The position numbers and the translations under genes are program-made. A stretch of 64,000 nucleotides of DNA from the NCBI GenBank assembly GCA_002315765.1, contig DCIE01000078.1:18896-82895 (forward strand). Direction: 5' to 3'. Every line of letters begins with the position of its first letter. The first letter of the stretch is position 1. The DNA comes from Ruminococcaceae bacterium UBA1734 (GTDB lineage: Bacteria; Bacillota; Clostridia; Oscillospirales; Acutalibacteraceae). The notes under the pieces were generated by a model, which was not told the DNA's origin, searched no databases, and was given only the letters and a program-made list of their open reading frames with translations. Positions 40,914 through 48,866 of the stretch are shown here, piece after piece.

Positions 40914-41456
40914 TTGAAAGAGTTATCATTAAATATTCTTGATGTTACCGAAAATTCCGTAAAAGCAGGTGCAACTTTAACTACCGTTTGTATTAATGAG
41001 TCGGCGGAGAATCTTGAGTTATCAATTATTGATAACGGTTGCGGAATGGATAAAGATACGGTTAGAGCCGTTACCGACCCATTTTATACTACAAGAACTA
41101 CAAGAAAAGTAGGACTTGGAGTACCTCTCTTAAAACTTGCCGCCGAGCAAACAGATGGCAGTTTTAGTATTGAATCTTCAGTAGATAAGGAAAACCACGG
41201 CACACGGGTTGATGCGAAATTTATTAAAAATCATATTGATTTTACACCTCTCGGTGATGTGGTATCAACAGTATTAACCTTAATTCAAGGTCATCCTGAT
41301 ACAGACTTTCTTTTTGTTCATAAAAACGGAAAGGGCGAGGTAAGACTTGATACAAGGGAACTGCGAGGCGTGTTGGGTGATGTTCCACTCAATACCTATG
41401 ATGTAATCAAATGGATAGAGGAATACTTGAAAGAACAGTACGATGCTATTCAGTGA
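40914..41456 (+). CDS. Histidine-kinase-like ATPase domain protein
   Basis: A 180-residue protein consisting of a HATPase_c domain: ILDVTENSVKAGATLTTV (N-box), LSIIDNGCGMDKDTVRAV (G1), DPFYTTRTTRKVGLGVPLLK (F and G2 boxes) and HGTRVDAKF (G3). There is no dimerisation/phospho-acceptor helix, so it is not a complete histidine kinase. It starts with TTG 40914 after GAGGTGAT, 4 bp behind the PHP gene. A second ATPase module of the operon; a role as kinase or switch with the H-cluster sensor is inferred from context. Confidence 0.83.
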   Translation: MKELSLNILDVTENSVKAGATLTTVCINESAENLELSIIDNGCGMDKDTVRAVTDPFYTTRTTRKVGLGVPLLKLAAEQTDGSFSIESSVDKENHGTRVDAKFIKNHIDFTPLGDVVSTVLTLIQGHPDTDFLFVHKNGKGEVRLDTRELRGVLGDVPLNTYDVIKWIEEYLKEQYDAIQ

Positions 41457-41491
41457 TTGATAATTAGTATTTTTTAGAAAGGAAGATATAT

Positions 41492-41863
41492 ATGAAATCT
41501 TTAGCTGAATTACAAGCGATTAAGGACAAAATGAAGGACAAGGTTGTTCTTCGTGAAGGTTCCGGTGATATGCGTGTTGTAGTAGGTATGGCTACCTGCG
41601 GTATTGCTGCCGGCGCTCGTCCTGTCCTCAATGCATTTGTTGAGGGTGTTAACGAGGGTGGTCTTGCTGACAAAATCACTGTTTCTCAAACAGGATGCAT
41701 AGGCATTTGTCAGTATGAGCCTGTTGTTGAAGTTTTTGAAGCAGGCAAAGAAAAAATCACTTATGTTAAGATGACTGCCGAAAAGGCAAATGAAGTTATT
41801 GAAAAGCATCTTAAGGGTGGCAAGGTTGTTGAAGAATACACCATTGCAGCATCTAAGATATAA
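41492..41863 (+). CDS. Thioredoxin-like [2Fe-2S] ferredoxin
   Basis: A 123-residue protein of the [2Fe-2S] thioredoxin-like family. It resembles the N-terminal domain of HydB next door: MATCGIAAGARPVLNAF followed by SQTGCIGICQYEPVVEV. Three cysteines are in the expected places (after AT-, TG- and GI-) and the fourth ligand position is not obvious (Gly/Ala at the usual place). Such small subunits (HydD-like) accompany hydrogenase and NADH-ferredoxin complexes. AGAAAGGAAG precedes the ATG. It starts the second half of the operon, 15 bp before hydB. Confidence 0.82.
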   Translation: MKSLAELQAIKDKMKDKVVLREGSGDMRVVVGMATCGIAAGARPVLNAFVEGVNEGGLADKITVSQTGCIGICQYEPVVEVFEAGKEKITYVKMTAEKANEVIEKHLKGGKVVEEYTIAASKI

Positions 41864-41878
41864 TTCGGAGGTAAAAAT

Positions 41879-43696
41879 ATGATTCGTGCACATGTACTAA
41901 TTTGCGGCGGAACAGGTTGTACCTCATCAGGCAGTAAGGCAATCCAACAGGCTTTTGCCGAAAACATTGAAGCAAACGGTTTAACTGAGGAAGTTAAGGT
42001 TGTACAAACCGGTTGTTTCGGTCTTTGCGCATTAGGTCCGGTTGTTATTGTTTATCCTGATGGTACATTTTATAGCCGTGTAACTGCTGAGGATGTTAAG
42101 GAAATCGTTTCTGAGCATCTTTTAAAGGGTAGAGTTGTTGAACGCCTTGTTTACAGCGATACCGGCTCAACTGAAGAAGTTGTAGGCAATGTATCCCTTG
42201 GTGATACAGCATTCTATAAATCGCAAAACCGTGTAGTTCTTCGTAACTGCGGTGTTATCGACCCTGAAAACATTGAAGAATACATAGCTATGGACGGTTA
42301 TGCAGCACTTGGTAAGGTGCTTACCGAAATGACACCTGAAGATGTTATTAAATGTGTTACCGATTCCGGACTTCGTGGCCGTGGCGGCGGCGGATTCCCA
42401 ACCGGTAGAAAGTGGTCTTTGTGTGCTCCTAATAAGGCACCTCAGAAGTATGTCGTATGTAATGCCGACGAGGGCGACCCGGGTGCATTTATGGACCGTT
42501 CGGTTCTTGAAGGCGACCCACACTGCATCATTGAAGCTATGGCTATTGCCGGTTATGCTATCGGTGCTACAAAGGGTTATGTTTATGTTCGTGCTGAGTA
42601 TCCTATTGCAGTTAAGAGACTTCAAAAGGCTATCGACCAGGCTCACGAGTATGGACTTTTAGGTAAAAATATCTTTGGTTCCGGCTTTGATTTTGACCTT
42701 TATATTCGTCTTGGCGCCGGAGCATTCGTTTGCGGTGAGGAAACTGCTCTTATGACCTCTATTGAGGGTAATAGAGGTGAACCTCGTCCGCGTCCTCCGT
42801 ATCCGGCAGTTAAGGGACTTTATAACAGTCCGACTGTTGAAAATAATGTTGAAACATTTGCTAATATTCCGCAAATTATCCTTCGTGGCGCCGATTGGTT
42901 TGCTTCAATGGGCACCGAAAAATCAAAGGGTACTAAGGTATTTGCTTTAGGCGGTAAGATTAAGCATACGGGACTTGTTGAAATTCCAATGGGTACAACA
43001 CTTCGTCATATTATTTATGATATCGGTGGCGGTATTCCGGGAGGCAAGAAGTTTAAGGCTGCTCAAACCGGCGGTCCTTCAGGCGGATGTATTCCTGCCG
43101 ACCTTATTGATACCGAAGTTGACTATGATAACCTTACGGCAATCGGTTGTATGATGGGTTCAGGCGGACTTATCGTTATGGACGAAGATAACTGTATGGT
43201 TGATATGGCTAAATTCTTCCTTGAATTTACCGTTGATGAGTCTTGTGGTAAGTGCACACCTTGCCGTGTAGGTACAAGAAGACTTCTTGAAATGCTTGAT
43301 AAAATTACCGAAGGTAAGGGAACAATTGAAGATATTGACCGTCTTGAAGAACTTTGCTACTACATTAAGCAAAATTCTCTTTGCGGACTCGGTCAAACTG
43401 CTCCTAACCCCGTACTTGCAACTCTCAAGTTCTTCCGTGATGAGTATGTAGCTCATGTTGTTGATAAAAAGTGTCCTGCAGGAGTTTGTAAGAATCTTCT
43501 TACATTCACAATTGATAAGGATAAATGTATCGGTTGCGGAATGTGCGCTAAGAACTGTCCTGCTTCTACAATTAATAAGACCGACTATGTTGCTCCTGGT
43601 CATAAGCTTCCTTCTTACGAAATCGACCCATCAAAGTGCGTTAAGTGCGGAGTATGTATGAGCAACTGTAAGTTTAAGGCTATTAGCAAGATTTAA
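41879..43696 (+). CDS. hydB: NuoF-like flavin subunit of bifurcating hydrogenase (HydB)
   Basis: HydB carries FMN and the NADH site and is the electron-bifurcating centre of HydABC. In its 605 residues are an N-terminal [2Fe-2S] thioredoxin-like domain (LICGGTGCTSSGSKA, QTGCFGLC), then the NuoF core with the NADH/FMN segments GLRGRGGGGFPTGRKW and CNADEGDPGAFMDRS, GAGAFVCGEETALMTSIEGN, the 4Fe-4S site ESCGKCTPCRVGTRRL, and a C-terminal extension with two ferredoxin-type 4Fe-4S clusters (CIGCGMCAKNCP and CVKCGVCMSNCK). The extended architecture is characteristic of HydB rather than respiratory NuoF. hydA follows 17 bp later. Confidence 0.95.
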   Translation: MIRAHVLICGGTGCTSSGSKAIQQAFAENIEANGLTEEVKVVQTGCFGLCALGPVVIVYPDGTFYSRVTAEDVKEIVSEHLLKGRVVERLVYSDTGSTEEVVGNVSLGDTAFYKSQNRVVLRNCGVIDPENIEEYIAMDGYAALGKVLTEMTPEDVIKCVTDSGLRGRGGGGFPTGRKWSLCAPNKAPQKYVVCNADEGDPGAFMDRSVLEGDPHCIIEAMAIAGYAIGATKGYVYVRAEYPIAVKRLQKAIDQAHEYGLLGKNIFGSGFDFDLYIRLGAGAFVCGEETALMTSIEGNRGEPRPRPPYPAVKGLYNSPTVENNVETFANIPQIILRGADWFASMGTEKSKGTKVFALGGKIKHTGLVEIPMGTTLRHIIYDIGGGIPGGKKFKAAQTGGPSGGCIPADLIDTEVDYDNLTAIGCMMGSGGLIVMDEDNCMVDMAKFFLEFTVDESCGKCTPCRVGTRRLLEMLDKITEGKGTIEDIDRLEELCYYIKQNSLCGLGQTAPNPVLATLKFFRDEYVAHVVDKKCPAGVCKNLLTFTIDKDKCIGCGMCAKNCPASTINKTDYVAPGHKLPSYEIDPSKCVKCGVCMSNCKFKAISKI

Positions 43697-43713
43697 GAAA
43701 GGAGCCGAAAATA

Positions 43714-45468
43714 ATGGATATGATTAATGTTAAAATTAACGGTATTGCTGTCAGCGTACCAAAGGGCTCCACTGTTTTAGAGGCTGCCCGTATAGCAGGT
43801 ATGGAAATCCCTACTCTTTGCTTTATGAAAGAAAAGAACGAAATCGGCGCTTGTCGTATTTGCGTTGTTGAAGTAAACGAAGGAAGAGGATTCCGCCTTG
43901 TTACAGCTTGTGTTTATCCTGTATCCGAGGGTATGGAGGTACTCACAAATTCCGAAAAAGTTCAAAAGTCAAGAAAGACTACACTTGAGCTTATTCTTTC
44001 AACACATGATAAGAGTTGTCTTTCCTGTGTTCGTTCAACCAATTGCGAACTTCAAAAACTTTGCCGCGATTACGGTGTAGAGTTTTCGGCATTTGATGGC
44101 TTCAAGCCCACCTATGAGCTTGATACCTCAACACCTCACTTAGTTCGTGATAACAATAAGTGTGTACTTTGCCGCCGTTGCGTTGCTGTTTGCAGAGAAC
44201 AGTATGTTAGCGTTATCGGTGCTAATGACCGTGGTATTGATACCAATATCGGTCAGGCATTTAACCTTAAGCTCAACGAAACACCGTGTATTTCCTGCGG
44301 ACAATGTACCGCTGTTTGTCCTACCGGTGCATTAACCGAAAAGGATGATACAGATAAGATTTGGGCAGCACTTGCCGACCCAACAAAGACAGTTGTTGTT
44401 CAAACTGCTCCTTCTGTTCGTGCTACCTTGGGCGAATGTTTCGGTATGCCTATCGGAACAAATGTTGAGGGCAAGATGGTTTCTGCTCTTCGCCGTTTGG
44501 GCTTTGCTAAGGTATTCGACACCGATTTCTCTGCCGACCTTACAATAGTAGAAGAGGCTAACGAGTTGGTTCAAAGACTTAATAACGGCGGAACATTGCC
44601 GATGATTACTTCTTGCTCACCGGGTTGGGTTAAGTTCTGTGAGTTCTATTATCCCGATATGTTGGCACATCTTTCAACCTGTAAGTCGCCACAGCAAATG
44701 GCAGGTGCGGTTATTAAGACATACTGGGCTGAAAAAGCAGGTATTGACCCTAAGGATATTGTTTCTGTTTCGGTTATGCCGTGTACTGCTAAAAAGTTTG
44801 AAATCGGCAGACCTGACCAATCAGCTGCAGGTGTTCCCGATGTTGATATTGCTATTACAACAAGAGAACTCGGCCGTATGATTGACCGTGCAGGTATTAA
44901 CTTTACCACACTTCCTGATGAGGAATTCGATAATCCGCTTGGCGAGGATACCGGTGCTGCTGTTATCTTCGGTGCTACCGGCGGTGTAATGGAAGCTGCT
45001 CTTCGTACTGCTAACGATTGGCTTACCGGAAAAGATAACACAGATGTTGATTTCGAGGCTGTTCGTGGAACTATGGGCTTAAAACAGGCCACTGTAAATA
45101 TTAACGGTGCTGATATAAAGGTTGCTGTTGCTTCTTCGGGTTCTGCCGCAAAGGTCGTAATGGATAGACTTAAGGCAGGAAACCCCGATGGTTGGACATT
45201 TATTGAAATTATGGGATGCCCCGGCGGATGTGTAAACGGTGGCGGTCAGCCTATTCAACCGCAATCAGTTCGTGATACGGTTGACCTTAAGGCTGTTCGT
45301 GCAAAGGCTCTTTATGACCAAGATAAGTCAATGGCTCTTCGTAAGTCCCATGATTCACCGGTTATCAAGACGCTTTACAGCGAGTGGTACACCGATGGAT
45401 TCGGCGGTCATAAGGCTCACCACGATTTGCATACTTCTTACATTCCCCGTAAAAAGTATAACGCTTAA
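43714..45468 (+). CDS. hydA: [FeFe] hydrogenase catalytic subunit (HydA, bifurcating type)
   Basis: The 584-residue catalytic subunit that makes H2 at its H-cluster. The N-terminus is a NuoG-like [2Fe-2S] domain (IPTLCFMKEKNEIGACRICV), then the His/Cys 4Fe-4S site (HDKSCLSCVRSTNCELQKLC), two ferredoxin clusters (CVLCRRCVAVC, CISCGQCTAVCP) and the H domain. H-cluster motifs are L1 TSCSPGW (residues 299-305), L2 MPCTAKK (Cys357) and L3 MGCPGGCVNGGGQP (Cys502, Cys506), matching the known patterns including TSC(C/S)P. A small-subunit-type C-terminus ends the protein. The [FeFe] maturases HydEFG are not in the window. Operon ends at a strong terminator. Confidence 0.96.
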   Translation: MDMINVKINGIAVSVPKGSTVLEAARIAGMEIPTLCFMKEKNEIGACRICVVEVNEGRGFRLVTACVYPVSEGMEVLTNSEKVQKSRKTTLELILSTHDKSCLSCVRSTNCELQKLCRDYGVEFSAFDGFKPTYELDTSTPHLVRDNNKCVLCRRCVAVCREQYVSVIGANDRGIDTNIGQAFNLKLNETPCISCGQCTAVCPTGALTEKDDTDKIWAALADPTKTVVVQTAPSVRATLGECFGMPIGTNVEGKMVSALRRLGFAKVFDTDFSADLTIVEEANELVQRLNNGGTLPMITSCSPGWVKFCEFYYPDMLAHLSTCKSPQQMAGAVIKTYWAEKAGIDPKDIVSVSVMPCTAKKFEIGRPDQSAAGVPDVDIAITTRELGRMIDRAGINFTTLPDEEFDNPLGEDTGAAVIFGATGGVMEAALRTANDWLTGKDNTDVDFEAVRGTMGLKQATVNINGADIKVAVASSGSAAKVVMDRLKAGNPDGWTFIEIMGCPGGCVNGGGQPIQPQSVRDTVDLKAVRAKALYDQDKSMALRKSHDSPVIKTLYSEWYTDGFGGHKAHHDLHTSYIPRKKYNA

Positions 45469-45482
45469 TCGTTAATAATACT

Positions 45483-45518
45483 TTAGGCGGACAATAATTT
45501 GTCCGCCTAATATTTTTT
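45483..45518 (+). terminator. Terminator of the hydrogenase operon
   Basis: Perfect 12-bp stem TTAGGCGGACAA (45483-45494) with TTGTCCGCCTAA (45499-45510) and a T run. Confidence 0.9.
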
Positions 45519-45533
45519 AAAGGAATGATTTAA

Positions 45534-46226
45534 GTGAAAATTCACGGTTTTCAAAAAATGACACTTCTTGATTTTCCCGGTAAGGTTGCTTGTACGATTT
45601 TTACCGGCGGTTGCAATTTCAGATGCCCGTTTTGTCATAATGCGCTTTTGGTTACGGAAATTGACGGCACAGGTGTAATAAGCGAAAGGGAAATTTTAGA
45701 GTTTTTATCAAAAAGAAAAGGTTTGCTTGACGGAGTTTGCATAACCGGCGGCGAACCGTTACTACAAGAGGGAATAGAAGAGTTTATCGGCGAAATAAAA
45801 AAATTAGGTTTTGCTGTAAAACTTGATACAAATGGCTCATTCCCGAAAAAATTAAAATATTTGGTTGAAAACAAATTGGTTGATTATGTTGCTATGGATA
45901 TTAAAAATACTCCAAGCAAATATTCAAAAACCGTTGATATAGATGATTTTGATTTTGCAAATGTAAAGGAAAGTGTAGATTTTCTTATTTCACAAGGAAC
46001 AGGTTTTGAGTTTAGAACCACCGTTGTTAAGGAATTTCACGAGATACAAGATATTGTGGATATTGCTAAAATGATAACCGGTGCCGATAATTACTATTTG
46101 CAAAATTTTGAGGATAGCGGCAACCTAATCGGTAGCAATTTGCATCCTGTCGGCAAGGAAATTTTAGAGGAAATGCGACTTAAATCCTCAGAGTTTATCA
46201 AAAATGTTGAAATTCGGGGCATCTAA
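45534..46226 (+). CDS. nrdG: Anaerobic ribonucleotide reductase activating protein (radical SAM)
   Basis: NrdG is the activase that makes the glycyl radical in NrdD using S-adenosylmethionine. The 230-residue protein has the radical SAM motif CNFRCPFCHN (C-x3-C-x2-C) after TLLDFPGKVACTIFTGG, and the GGEPLLQ SAM segment. It is the longer NrdG type. The start is GTG 45534 after AAAGGAATG, giving the family-typical MKIHGFQKMTLLDFPG. It lies behind the hydrogenase terminator with no clear promoter of its own, so it may depend on read-through; nrdD has a separate regulated promoter 54 bp downstream. Confidence 0.92.
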   Translation: MKIHGFQKMTLLDFPGKVACTIFTGGCNFRCPFCHNALLVTEIDGTGVISEREILEFLSKRKGLLDGVCITGGEPLLQEGIEEFIGEIKKLGFAVKLDTNGSFPKKLKYLVENKLVDYVAMDIKNTPSKYSKTVDIDDFDFANVKESVDFLISQGTGFEFRTTVVKEFHEIQDIVDIAKMITGADNYYLQNFEDSGNLIGSNLHPVGKEILEEMRLKSSEFIKNVEIRGI

Positions 46227-46247
46227 ATAGTTAATTTGCATAAAATT

Positions 46248-46303
46248 GCGCACAAACACAATATATTGTGTTTGTGCGCTTGACTTATCATATATATATG
46301 TGA
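46248..46303. promoter_or_regulatory. Tandem NrdR boxes upstream of nrdD
   Basis: 46248-46279 is a perfect 32-bp palindrome whose core ACACAATATATTGTGT (46256-46271) fits the NrdR box consensus ACACWATATATWGTGT exactly. A second, imperfect dyad TCATATATATATGTGA (46288-46303) has its centre exactly 32 bp away, three helical turns, the usual spacing of paired NrdR boxes. The second box fills the -35/-10 spacer of the nrdD promoter, so binding would block transcription when dATP is high. nrdR itself is not in the window. Confidence 0.8.
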
Positions 46304-46309
46304 TATACT
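46280..46309 (+). promoter_or_regulatory. nrdD promoter
   Basis: TTGACT (46280-46285), 18-bp spacer, TATACT (46304-46309) with TG two bases upstream of the -10. Transcription would begin near 46316, about 25 nt before the structured leader. Confidence 0.75.
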
Positions 46310-46339
46310 CTATAGGCAAAATTAAAAAAGAAGGATAAA

Positions 46340-46492
46340 GTTTGAAAGATAAATCTTCCAAACTTTAAAAATTTTAAAGCGCCGTTTTTCTCGCCTCTTG
46401 CGAGGCAACCGAAAAACACGGCATATTATGACCATCCCTTTCGTTGGTCGTTTGTGCCTTGCAGTGCGGCGGAAAGGAATGGTCATAATATG
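46340..46492 (+). ncRNA. Structured 5' leader element, copy 2 (upstream of nrdD)
   Basis: Second copy of the element at 13524-13674, with the same order of helices and compensating changes. P1 is 46340-46363 (GTTTG/CAAAC where copy 1 has CCTTG/CAAGG). P2 is 46384-46390 with 46411-46417, with inner GCCTC/GAGGC around the same TTGC loop (copy 1 GCCGT/ACGGC). P3 is 46423-46442 with 46472-46491, covering the GGAAAGG Shine-Dalgarno (46471-46477) and the nrdD ATG (46490-46492). The loop from 46444 (TTGGTCGTTTGTGCCTT) is invariant. Confidence 0.75.
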
Positions 46493-48859
46493 TATGCAGT
46501 ATTAAAAAGAGATGGAAAAGTAGTAGGTTTTGACCTCGAAAAGATTAAATCCGCAATCGTATTAGCTTTTGATGCTTGTGGAAAACAGTATCACACCGAT
46601 ACTATTGATTTTTTGGTTCTTAAGGTAACCGCTGATTTTGAGGAAAAAATCGTTGACGGAAAAATTACGGTTGAAAACATTCAGGATAGTGTTGAGTCCG
46701 TGCTTATCAAGGCAGGGTATGACGATGTTGCGAAAGCATATATCCTATATCGTAAACAGCGTGAAAAAATCCGTAATTTAAGCACAACAATGCTTGACTA
46801 TAAGTCAACAGTTGACGATTATCTTAAAATCAATGACTGGCGTGTTAAGGAAAACTCAACAGTTACCTATTCGGTTGGCGGTTTGATTCTTTCAAACTCC
46901 GGCGCAATTACGGCAAACTATTGGCTTTCCGAAGTTTATGATGAAGAAATAGCCAATGCACATAGAAATGCCGATATCCATATTCACGACCTTTCTATGC
47001 TTACCGGCTATTGTGCAGGTTGGTCATTAAAACAACTGATTCAAGAAGGATTAGGTGGCGTTCCGGGTAAGATTACATCTTCTCCGGCAGGACATTTGTC
47101 GACTCTTTGCAACCAAATGGTAAACTTTTTGGGAATTATGCAAAATGAATGGGCAGGAGCTCAGGCATTTTCATCATTTGATACCTATTTGGCTCCTTTT
47201 GTTAAGGCGGACAACCTTACTTATAAAGAGGTTAAACAGTGCATACAATCATTTATTTACGGTGTAAATACTCCCTCTCGTTGGGGTACACAATCGCCGT
47301 TTACTAATATTACACTTGACTGGACCGTTCCAAACGATTTGGCCGAACTTAACTGTATTGTCGGCGGCAAAGAAATGGACTTCAAGTATAAAGACTGTAA
47401 AGAAGAAATGGATATGGTCAACCGTGCTTTCATTGAAATAATGATAGAGGGCGATGCCAACGGTAGAGGCTTCCAATATCCTATTCCTACATATTCAATC
47501 ACAAGAGATTTTGACTGGTCGGAAACACAAAACAATAAACTGTTGTTTGAGATGACGGCAAAATACGGTACTCCGTATTTTTCAAACTACATTAATTCCG
47601 ATATGGAACCTTCCGATGTTCGTTCAATGTGTTGCAGACTTCGTCTTGACCTTCGTGAGCTTAGAAAGAAATCCGGCGGCTTCTTCGGTTCGGGCGAAAG
47701 CACCGGAAGTGTTGGTGTTGTTACCATTAATATTCCGAGAATAGCTTATCTTGCCAGTGATAAGGCTGATTTCTTTAAGCGTCTTGATAAGCTTATGGAT
47801 ATTGCGGCTCGTTCTCTTAAGATAAAGAGAACTGTTATCACAAAGCTTCTCGAAAACGGACTTTATCCATACACAAAGAGATATTTGGGAACATTTAATA
47901 ATCACTTCTCAACTATCGGTCTTGTGGGTATGAATGAGGCAGGTCTTAACGCAAAGTGGCTCGGTATGGATATGACACACACGGAAACTCAAGAATTTTC
48001 TGCCGAGGTACTTAACCATATGAGAGAACGCCTTTCGGATTATCAGGAAGAATACGGCGACCTTTATAACTTGGAAGCAACTCCTGCTGAATCAACCGCA
48101 TTCCGTCTTGCTAAGCACGACTTAAAGCGTTATCCCGATATAATTACTGCTGCAAAATCTTGCGATGATTCACCTTATTATACCAACTCTTCACATCTTC
48201 CGGTTGGTTATACCGAAGATATTTTCTCGGCACTTGATATTCAGGATAATCTTCAAACACTTTATACTTCGGGTACAGTATTCCATGCCTTCTTGGGCGA
48301 AAAATTGCCTGATTGGAAGGCTGCCGCAACCTTGGTTAGAAAAATTGCCGAAAACTATCGTTTGCCTTATTATACTATGTCTCCGACCTATTCTATTTGT
48401 AAAAACCACGGATATTTGCCAGGTGAGCAGTTTACCTGTCCGGAATGTGGTGAAAAGACCGAGGTTTACAGCCGAATTACCGGTTATTATCGTCCTGTAC
48501 AAAACTGGAATGACGGTAAAACTCAAGAATATAAGGATAGAAAAGTTTACAATATCGCAAATTCAAAGCTTACCCATACAAATTGCTGCTGCGGAGCTGA
48601 TGATTATGTGCCGGAGAGTGTAAACAACTCGGCTGACGGAACATATTTGTTCGCTACTACAACCTGTCCGAACTGTAAAATTGCCGCATCAATTCTTGAC
48701 AAAGCAAATGTAAATTATACTAAGATTTTTGCTGATAAGGACCCGGATAAGGCGGTTGAGTTTGATATTAAACAGGCTCCTACGCTTGTTATTGTAAAGA
48801 ACGGAAATATTGCAAAGTATTCGGGAGTTTCCGATATTAAGAAGTTCTTAAAGGTATAA
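46490..48859 (+). CDS. nrdD: Anaerobic (class III) ribonucleoside-triphosphate reductase with fused redoxin domain
   Basis: NrdD makes deoxynucleoside triphosphates in the absence of oxygen through a glycyl radical. The 789 residues are longer than the usual 700. An ATP-cone (MYAVLKRDGKVVGFDLEKI) is followed by the barrel, a CPECGEKTEV half of the zinc site, and the glycyl radical loop SRITGYYRP (Gly665). The other zinc half (NCCCGADD) is not the end: from about residue 718 a glutaredoxin/NrdH-like domain follows, with active site CPNC (Cys726, Cys729) and QAPTLVIVKNG carrying the cis-Pro. I start at ATG 46490 because an in-frame GTG at 46454 lies inside the leader and its counterpart in copy 1 is out of frame. 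trxB follows 7 bp later. Confidence 0.95.
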   Translation: MYAVLKRDGKVVGFDLEKIKSAIVLAFDACGKQYHTDTIDFLVLKVTADFEEKIVDGKITVENIQDSVESVLIKAGYDDVAKAYILYRKQREKIRNLSTTMLDYKSTVDDYLKINDWRVKENSTVTYSVGGLILSNSGAITANYWLSEVYDEEIANAHRNADIHIHDLSMLTGYCAGWSLKQLIQEGLGGVPGKITSSPAGHLSTLCNQMVNFLGIMQNEWAGAQAFSSFDTYLAPFVKADNLTYKEVKQCIQSFIYGVNTPSRWGTQSPFTNITLDWTVPNDLAELNCIVGGKEMDFKYKDCKEEMDMVNRAFIEIMIEGDANGRGFQYPIPTYSITRDFDWSETQNNKLLFEMTAKYGTPYFSNYINSDMEPSDVRSMCCRLRLDLRELRKKSGGFFGSGESTGSVGVVTINIPRIAYLASDKADFFKRLDKLMDIAARSLKIKRTVITKLLENGLYPYTKRYLGTFNNHFSTIGLVGMNEAGLNAKWLGMDMTHTETQEFSAEVLNHMRERLSDYQEEYGDLYNLEATPAESTAFRLAKHDLKRYPDIITAAKSCDDSPYYTNSSHLPVGYTEDIFSALDIQDNLQTLYTSGTVFHAFLGEKLPDWKAAATLVRKIAENYRLPYYTMSPTYSICKNHGYLPGEQFTCPECGEKTEVYSRITGYYRPVQNWNDGKTQEYKDRKVYNIANSKLTHTNCCCGADDYVPESVNNSADGTYLFATTTCPNCKIAASILDKANVNYTKIFADKDPDKAVEFDIKQAPTLVIVKNGNIAKYSGVSDIKKFLKV

Positions 48860-48866
48860 TTTCACT

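Noticed and set aside
46248..46279. Palindrome as a terminator of nrdG
   Set aside because: It is perfectly symmetric but followed by TTGACTTATC rather than a T run, and its core matches the NrdR box.
46454..46489. Upstream GTG start for nrdD, adding 12 residues
   Set aside because: It lies in the conserved loop of the leader; in the pth copy the same GTG runs into a stop. The family-typical N-terminus begins at ATG 46490.
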